Source: JADGRB01 sp036267635 (lineage in GTDB: Bacteria > Myxococcota_A > Polyangia > Fen-1088). From it: a stretch of 64,000 bases of DNA. Position numbers and translations under genes: made by a program. The DNA lies in assembly GCA_036267635.1 (NCBI GenBank), contig DATAVR010000143.1:6008-70007 (forward strand), given 5' to 3'. Below, one piece after another: positions 58,052-64,000 of the stretch; the first letter of the stretch is position 1; every line of letters begins with the position of its first letter. The notes beneath the pieces were generated by a model. It worked only from the letters and a program-made list of their open reading frames with translations, ran no database searches and was not told the DNA's origin.

Positions 58052-59905
58052 GTGCCTTTAGTACCCAGGGAGAAGATCGACGACGTTCGTGACCGCACCA
58101 ACATCGTCGATGTCGTCAAGCGCCATGTGGAGCTCAAGAGGGCGGGAACGGGGAGCTGGAAAGGGCTTTGCCCTTTTCACAGCGAGAAAACACCCTCGTT
58201 CACGGTCCACGAGCCGAGGCAATTCTTCCACTGCTTCGGCTGCGACGAAAAAGGTGATGCCATAAGCTTCCTCGTCAAGATCGAGCAGCGTCCTTTCATG
58301 GACGTGTTGACCGATTTGGCGGCGGCGGCGGGCGTCGATCTGGAGGTCAAGCCGCTCACGCCGGCCGAGCTCAAGGCGCGCAAGGAACGGGAATCCGAAG
58401 AAGAGCGGATGTACCGGGCGCTCGATCTGGCGACCTCCTTTTTCGAAGACCAGTACGCCTCGCCGGCGGGTGCCGCCGCGCGGGCCTACGTCGAGGGCCG
58501 GGGCATTGGTCCGGAAGTTCGCGAGCGTTTTCGTGTCGGCTACGCGCCGGGACGCTGGGATGGCCTGTCGTCGCATCTGACGGCGAAGAAGATCCCGGCC
58601 TCTGACCTCGAGCACCTCGGCCTCTGCGCGGTGAACGAGAGGGGCCGTTACGACTTCTTCCGCGATCGGATCATGTTGCCGGTGTTCGACCGCCAGAAGC
58701 GCGTCGTCGGCTTCGGCAGCCGTCTCCTCGATCCGGACGCCAAGGATCGCAAGTACGTCAACTCGCCGGAGTCACGCCTCTTCCATAAAAAGAAGCAGCT
58801 CTATGGTCTCCACGCGGCGCTCGAGGCGATCCGCAAGAGCGACACGATCATCATCGTCGAGGGGAACTTCGACGTCCTCGCGCTTCACCAGGCGGGGATC
58901 GAAGAGGCGGTCGCCCCCATGGGAACCGCCCTCACCGCGGAGCAGATCGGGGAGCTTCGACGGTTCGGCAAGCCGATCACGGTCGTGTTCGACGGCGACA
59001 GCGCCGGGCAGCGGGCGGCGCAGAAGTCGGTGCCGCTGTTCGTGGACGCCGAGGTCGACGGCCGCGTGGCGCGTCTGCCGGCCGGATTCGATCCCGACGA
59101 CTTCGTGCGCCGCAGCGAAGACGGCGCCGCCGCCTTCCGCCGCATGGTCGACGGCGCGCGCCCGATGCTCGATCAGTTCATCCAGGACAGCGTCGAGGAG
59201 AGCAGCATCGAAGGGAAGCTGGCGACGCTGGAACGAGTCGCCGAGCTCCTGGTCCGGGTTCGGAACCAGACCAAGCGTGAGCTCTACGCCGGGCAGCTGG
59301 CCGGCGTGCTGGGGCTGACGAACCTCCAGGTGAAGCGCGCGCTGCAGGAGGCCGCGACGCGCGCCAACCGCACCAGCCACCCGGCGCTGAATCCGGCACC
59401 GAGCCTGGCGACGGACGCCGGTCCGGCCGCTCCCAACGCCAAGCCGGCGACGGTGCGACTGCCGCTGGAGGAGCTGCACGTCACCGTCCTTCTGGCGCGC
59501 TATCCAGAGCTGATGCGGCAGGCCGAGGCCGGCCGCGCCGGTGAGCTGCTGATTCACCCGACGCTGCGCCAGCTGCACCGCGCCACCGCGGCGATGGTCG
59601 CCGAGACCGGGAAGCTGGACGTGCCGACCTGGCTGGACGCCGCGCCCGCCGATCACCGGCCCGTGCTGGCGGCGGCCTTCATGGACGAAAGCCTGACCAA
59701 GGTTCCCGACCCGGCTGGCCTCCTGCGCAAGCTTTCGACACGGCTCGAGCTTTTGCGGGTAGAAGCCGAGACCGAGATGAACACACGCCTGCAACGAGAG
59801 GCGCACGGGCGCGGTGACGAAGCGACCCTGCGCGCGCTGTCGATTCGCAGCATCGAGCTTAGTAAAACCAAGAAAGGGCTGCAAGCAGCCCTGCAGAGGC
59901 CCTGA
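58052..59905 (+). CDS. dnaG: DNA primase
   Basis: A 617-residue DnaG that makes RNA primers for replication. The N-terminal zinc-binding domain has Cys40, His43, Cys61 and Cys64 (LCPFHSEKTPSF ... HCFGCDEKG). The RNA polymerase core includes the TOPRIM fold with IIIVEGNFDVLAL (Glu) and VVFDGDSAGQRAA (Asp-x-Asp). The C-terminal helicase-binding region (about 470-617) is variable. It starts at GTG 58052 (PREKIDDVRDRTNIVDVVK is the standard N-terminus). Only five bases separate it from rpoD, the classic macromolecular synthesis layout, here without rpsU. Confidence 0.95.
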   Translation: MPLVPREKIDDVRDRTNIVDVVKRHVELKRAGTGSWKGLCPFHSEKTPSFTVHEPRQFFHCFGCDEKGDAISFLVKIEQRPFMDVLTDLAAAAGVDLEVKPLTPAELKARKERESEEERMYRALDLATSFFEDQYASPAGAAARAYVEGRGIGPEVRERFRVGYAPGRWDGLSSHLTAKKIPASDLEHLGLCAVNERGRYDFFRDRIMLPVFDRQKRVVGFGSRLLDPDAKDRKYVNSPESRLFHKKKQLYGLHAALEAIRKSDTIIIVEGNFDVLALHQAGIEEAVAPMGTALTAEQIGELRRFGKPITVVFDGDSAGQRAAQKSVPLFVDAEVDGRVARLPAGFDPDDFVRRSEDGAAAFRRMVDGARPMLDQFIQDSVEESSIEGKLATLERVAELLVRVRNQTKRELYAGQLAGVLGLTNLQVKRALQEAATRANRTSHPALNPAPSLATDAGPAAPNAKPATVRLPLEELHVTVLLARYPELMRQAEAGRAGELLIHPTLRQLHRATAAMVAETGKLDVPTWLDAAPADHRPVLAAAFMDESLTKVPDPAGLLRKLSTRLELLRVEAETEMNTRLQREAHGRGDEATLRALSIRSIELSKTKKGLQAALQRP

Positions 59906-59910
59906 GAGAT

Positions 59911-61830
<1,920 letters not shown>

Positions 61831-61833
61831 CCC

Positions 61834-62364
61834 CTGCCCGGACGGTTCGCCGTCAAGATCGACGCAGGGAAAGAGCGGATCGTCGAGCTGGGCGAGGCCG
61901 CGGCGAAGCCGCGCGTCGACGGGGTGGAGGTCGACGTCGAGGTCGTCGAGGCTGAGCGCGGCGTCTGGGTCTTGCGCCGCGACGGCGAGCAGACAATCGC
62001 CTCGGTCGACCCCGCTGGCTCCGGCGGCAGCGTCAAGATGACGGTCGAAATTCGGCGGCCGGGCGCCGATCCGCTGGTCCTCGCCGCCGAGGTGACCGAC
62101 GCGCGGCGGGCGAAGATCGCCGTGCCGGCGCGCGCCGGCCACGACGCGGCGCCGGTCATCGTGCGCTCGCCGATCCCCGGGCGGGTGGTCAAGATCCTGG
62201 TCAAGGCCGACGACGCCGTGAAGGCCGGTCAGACGATCGTCGTCCTCGAGGCGATGAAGATGGAGAACGAGCTCCGCGCGCCGCGCGCCGGGCGTGTGAC
62301 GACGGTCCGCTGCGCGGAGGGGACCGCGGTCGAAGCGGGACAGGATCTCGTCACCATCGTGTAA
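61834..62364 (+). CDS. Biotinyl/lipoyl-domain protein (BCCP-like), probable CTG start
   Basis: A protein of up to 176 residues whose C-terminal biotinyl domain (about 105-176) has VIVRSPIPGRVVKILVKADD and the biotin site VLEAMKMENELRAP with the modified Lys. It would serve an acyl-CoA or pyruvate carboxylase. The coding frame clearly extends to a CTG at 61834 (GC-rich third positions, and GGAGGG seven bases upstream); the conventional GTG start would be 61924. Residues from the CTG read PGRFAVKIDAGKERIVELGE, typical of the N-terminus of such carriers. It lies three bases after the rpoD stop and in the same frame. The carboxylase genes are not here. Confidence 0.8.
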   Translation: MPGRFAVKIDAGKERIVELGEAAAKPRVDGVEVDVEVVEAERGVWVLRRDGEQTIASVDPAGSGGSVKMTVEIRRPGADPLVLAAEVTDARRAKIAVPARAGHDAAPVIVRSPIPGRVVKILVKADDAVKAGQTIVVLEAMKMENELRAPRAGRVTTVRCAEGTAVEAGQDLVTIV

Positions 62365-62375
62365 TCTCACGGGCG

Positions 62376-63026
62376 ATGCTCGCGGCTGCCGTTCTGGCTA
62401 CCTGGTGGGCGCAAGCCGAGCCGGCGCCGGCGGGGGCGGCGCCGTCGCAGTCGGCGGCCCCGCTGGTCGTCGCGCCACCGCCCACGCCGCCGCCGCCGTT
62501 CGACAAACAGGCCACCGTGTTCGCCGGGGTGAGCCGCCGGCTCGGTCCCGAGGGCAAGCGCGTCGCCCCACTCGACGGTCCCTCGCTGGGCGGCGACTTC
62601 GCGCGCCGCTATCTCGCCTTCGCCGGCTTCGACCTCGACCTCGGGTTGACCTTCCTCTACGACCAGTTCGAGGACGGCGCGCTCGCCGCGACCAGCGTCT
62701 CCCAGACCAGCTTCGCGCTCACGCAGACCGTCGGCTGGCGGTGGCGCCGGCTGCGTCCGTACGTCCAGCTCGGCGGCGGATTCACCATCGCCTACCTCTC
62801 CGTCCCGACCGGATCCCTCGACGTCGCGCAACCGCTCGGGCGCGGCACGGTGGGCCTCGACGTCGCCATCACCCGCGACATCGGCGTCACCGTGCGCGCC
62901 GCCTACACTCTGCTCTTCACCCGACCGACGCTCACCACCGAAGCGAGCGCGACCGCCGGCGCCATGACCTACTCGGCCCTCGGCGATCTGTTCGACGCCG
63001 ATCTCGGCGTGGTGTTTCAGTTCTGA
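62376..63026 (+). CDS. Predicted small outer-membrane beta-barrel protein
   Basis: A 216-residue exported protein. The signal peptide is short (about 1-15, ending WWAQAE). A Pro/Ala linker (about 16-40) leads to alternating strands such as FVGVSRRL-like FAGVSRRLG, FDLDLGLTFLYDQFEDG, LTQTVGWRWRRLRPYVQLGG and TVGLDVAITRDIGVTVRAAY. It ends LGVVFQF, and the terminal Phe fits outer-membrane barrels. The predicted barrel is small (about eight strands). It sits 11 bases after the biotinyl gene and five bases before the FtsW-type gene. Function unknown. Confidence 0.7.
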   Translation: MLAAAVLATWWAQAEPAPAGAAPSQSAAPLVVAPPPTPPPPFDKQATVFAGVSRRLGPEGKRVAPLDGPSLGGDFARRYLAFAGFDLDLGLTFLYDQFEDGALAATSVSQTSFALTQTVGWRWRRLRPYVQLGGGFTIAYLSVPTGSLDVAQPLGRGTVGLDVAITRDIGVTVRAAYTLLFTRPTLTTEASATAGAMTYSALGDLFDADLGVVFQF

Positions 63027-63031
63027 TCCCG

Positions 63032-64000
63032 ATGGGCCGCCGCACGCTCACCCTCTGCTTGCTCCTCGTTCCGGCCGTCGGGCTGGGCGCGCTCGGCCTC
63101 CTGCTGGTCGCCGGCGCGCCCGCGCGCCCTGGCGCCGCCGGGGTCGGCGCGCCGGCCCACTTCGCGGCCCGGCAACTGGTCGGACTGGCGGTCGGCGCGG
63201 TGCTGGGCGGGCTGGCGGCCCGCCTCGGGACGCGCCGCTGGTTCGCCGCCGCGCCGGTCGTTTTTCTGGCGGCCCTGGTCCTCACGCTGGCGGTGTTCGC
63301 TCCCGGCATCGGCGTCCGCGCGGCGGGGGCGCGCCGCTGGGTCCACCTCGGGGCACTCTCCGGCGGCCCGGCGCCGTTCCTGGTCGGCGCCGTGGCGCTG
63401 CTGGTCGCGGCGGCGCGCGAACCGCGCGCGCGCGCCTTTGCGACGGCCGGCGCGCTCTTGGCGGTGCTGGCCCTGGTCGTCGAGCCCGACTTCTCGGCGG
63501 CGGCGATCGCGCTCGCGGTGGCGTTCGCCGCGCTGGCGGGCGGCGGCGTCGCCGGCCGGCGCCTCCTGCCGGCGGCGGGCCTGCTGCTCATCGCGCTCGC
63601 CGTCGGCGCGACGCGCTTCGGGTACGTCGACAACCGGATCCGCGGCTTCTTGGCGCCGCAGAGCGACCGCCGCGGCAAGGGGTTCGAGGTCCTGGCGCTC
63701 GCCCACGCCAACGCCGCCGGCGCCTCGCACGGCGTGGGGCTCGGCCACGGCAGCGCGCGGCACCGGCTGTCGTCGCCCGCCAGCGACTACGCCTTCGCCG
63801 TGGTCGGCGAGGAGCTGGGGCGCACCGGTGCCTTGGCCGTCGTCGCCGCCTGGCTGGCCATCGGCGCTGGGGTGGTGCTGGCCGCGCGATCACCGGCGGC
63901 GCGCCTCGATCCGGCCGCGCGCGCCCTGGCGGCCGGCCTGGGGACGGCGCTCGGGGCCCCGGTCGCGCTCCACATCGCGGTCTGTCGGGGGTGGCTCCCG
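63032..64000 (+). CDS. Divergent FtsW/RodA (SEDS) family protein, partial
   Basis: The first 323 residues of a SEDS-family peptidoglycan polymerase (runs off the window). The core pattern is RAAGARRWVHLG, a VEPDFSAAAIALAV with an EPD where others have QPDxG, and SDYAFAVVGEELGRTGALAV with the conserved Asp preceding the EELG helix. Two features differ from classical members: the fQPSE motif after the RRW segment is replaced by GGPAPF, and the Glu of P-E-x-H-T-D is missing (SPASDY). Many TM helices are visible. ATG 63032 follows the barrel gene after five bases. It may be an FtsW/RodA paralogue with altered function. Confidence 0.8.
   Translation, partial: MGRRTLTLCLLLVPAVGLGALGLLLVAGAPARPGAAGVGAPAHFAARQLVGLAVGAVLGGLAARLGTRRWFAAAPVVFLAALVLTLAVFAPGIGVRAAGARRWVHLGALSGGPAPFLVGAVALLVAAAREPRARAFATAGALLAVLALVVEPDFSAAAIALAVAFAALAGGGVAGRRLLPAAGLLLIALAVGATRFGYVDNRIRGFLAPQSDRRGKGFEVLALAHANAAGASHGVGLGHGSARHRLSSPASDYAFAVVGEELGRTGALAVVAAWLAIGAGVVLAARSPAARLDPAARALAAGLGTALGAPVALHIAVCRGWLP

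Overview
The window is very GC-rich bacterial chromosomal DNA. It is dense (68 protein genes called, no gap over 300 bases) and most genes sit in tightly coupled runs with 1-30 base overlaps. The gene content suggests a Gram-negative soil-type bacterium of the Myxococcota or a related former deltaproteobacterial line. The pointers are a complete bacterial mevalonate pathway, an FHA-GGDEF protein, many NtrC-type regulators and sensor kinases, cysteine-rich lipoproteins and a dnaG-rpoD pair. This placement is an inference from content; no rRNA or other marker is present. I see no tRNA, rRNA, CRISPR array, insertion sequence or prophage. The only mobile-looking item is a small Phd/PIN toxin-antitoxin pair in an AT-rich island near 43.15 kb.

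Layout. 0-6 kb (mostly minus): the start of acetolactate synthase, a methyltransferase overlapping a GGQ release-factor-like protein, an exported protein, a 66-aa orphan and a lipoprotein glycosidase. 6-14.9 kb: a lipoprotein, a SEC-C/TPR protein, HemD, an RlmI-type rRNA methyltransferase, a GrxD-BolA pair, then a sensor kinase, an NtrC-type regulator and a GIDE-like membrane protein in one run. 14.9-20.5 kb: maleylacetoacetate isomerase and a fumarylacetoacetase-family hydrolase divergent from a chorismate mutase-prephenate dehydratase, an NtrC-like regulator with no GAFTGA loop, and a FliA-type sigma factor followed by a FlgM-like protein. 20.5-24.4 kb: an EEP hydrolase, a Rieske protein, a DUF937-OmpA protein and a DUF2382 protein. 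24.4-29.1 kb: a four-gene MacA-MacB-TolC export operon with ATPase and permease encoded separately.

29.2-36.0 kb: an alpha/beta hydrolase converges on the mevalonate operon. In transcription order this is type 2 IPP isomerase, mevalonate kinase, diphosphomevalonate decarboxylase, phosphomevalonate kinase, class II HMG-CoA reductase and a squalene/phytoene synthase, so it runs from HMG-CoA to a C30 or C40 precursor. 36.1-43 kb: a secreted protein, RmuC, a phospholipase D-like protein, five small membrane or surface-stress proteins in a row, FtsB and a GAF-GAF-GGDEF cyclase. 43.1-51.8 kb: the toxin-antitoxin pair, an NmrA-type reductase, a UbiB kinase, Lgt, a porin, a winged-helix-like protein, SixA and the FHA-GGDEF cyclase.

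51.9-57.1 kb (minus): a sensor kinase, an HDAC-family deacetylase, a lipase-maturation-factor homologue and an MFS transporter with overlapping or near-abutting ends. 57.3-64 kb (plus): a His/Met-rich lipoprotein with an 18-base repeat, then DnaG, RpoD, a biotinyl-domain protein that appears to start at CTG three bases after the rpoD stop, a beta-barrel-like protein and a divergent FtsW/RodA-family protein that runs off the end. The most unusual items are the orphan FliA/FlgM-like pair, the GAFTGA-less regulator with its palindrome, the biotinyl protein's start, the GIDE-like gene fused translationally to a two-component system, and the divergent SEDS protein.
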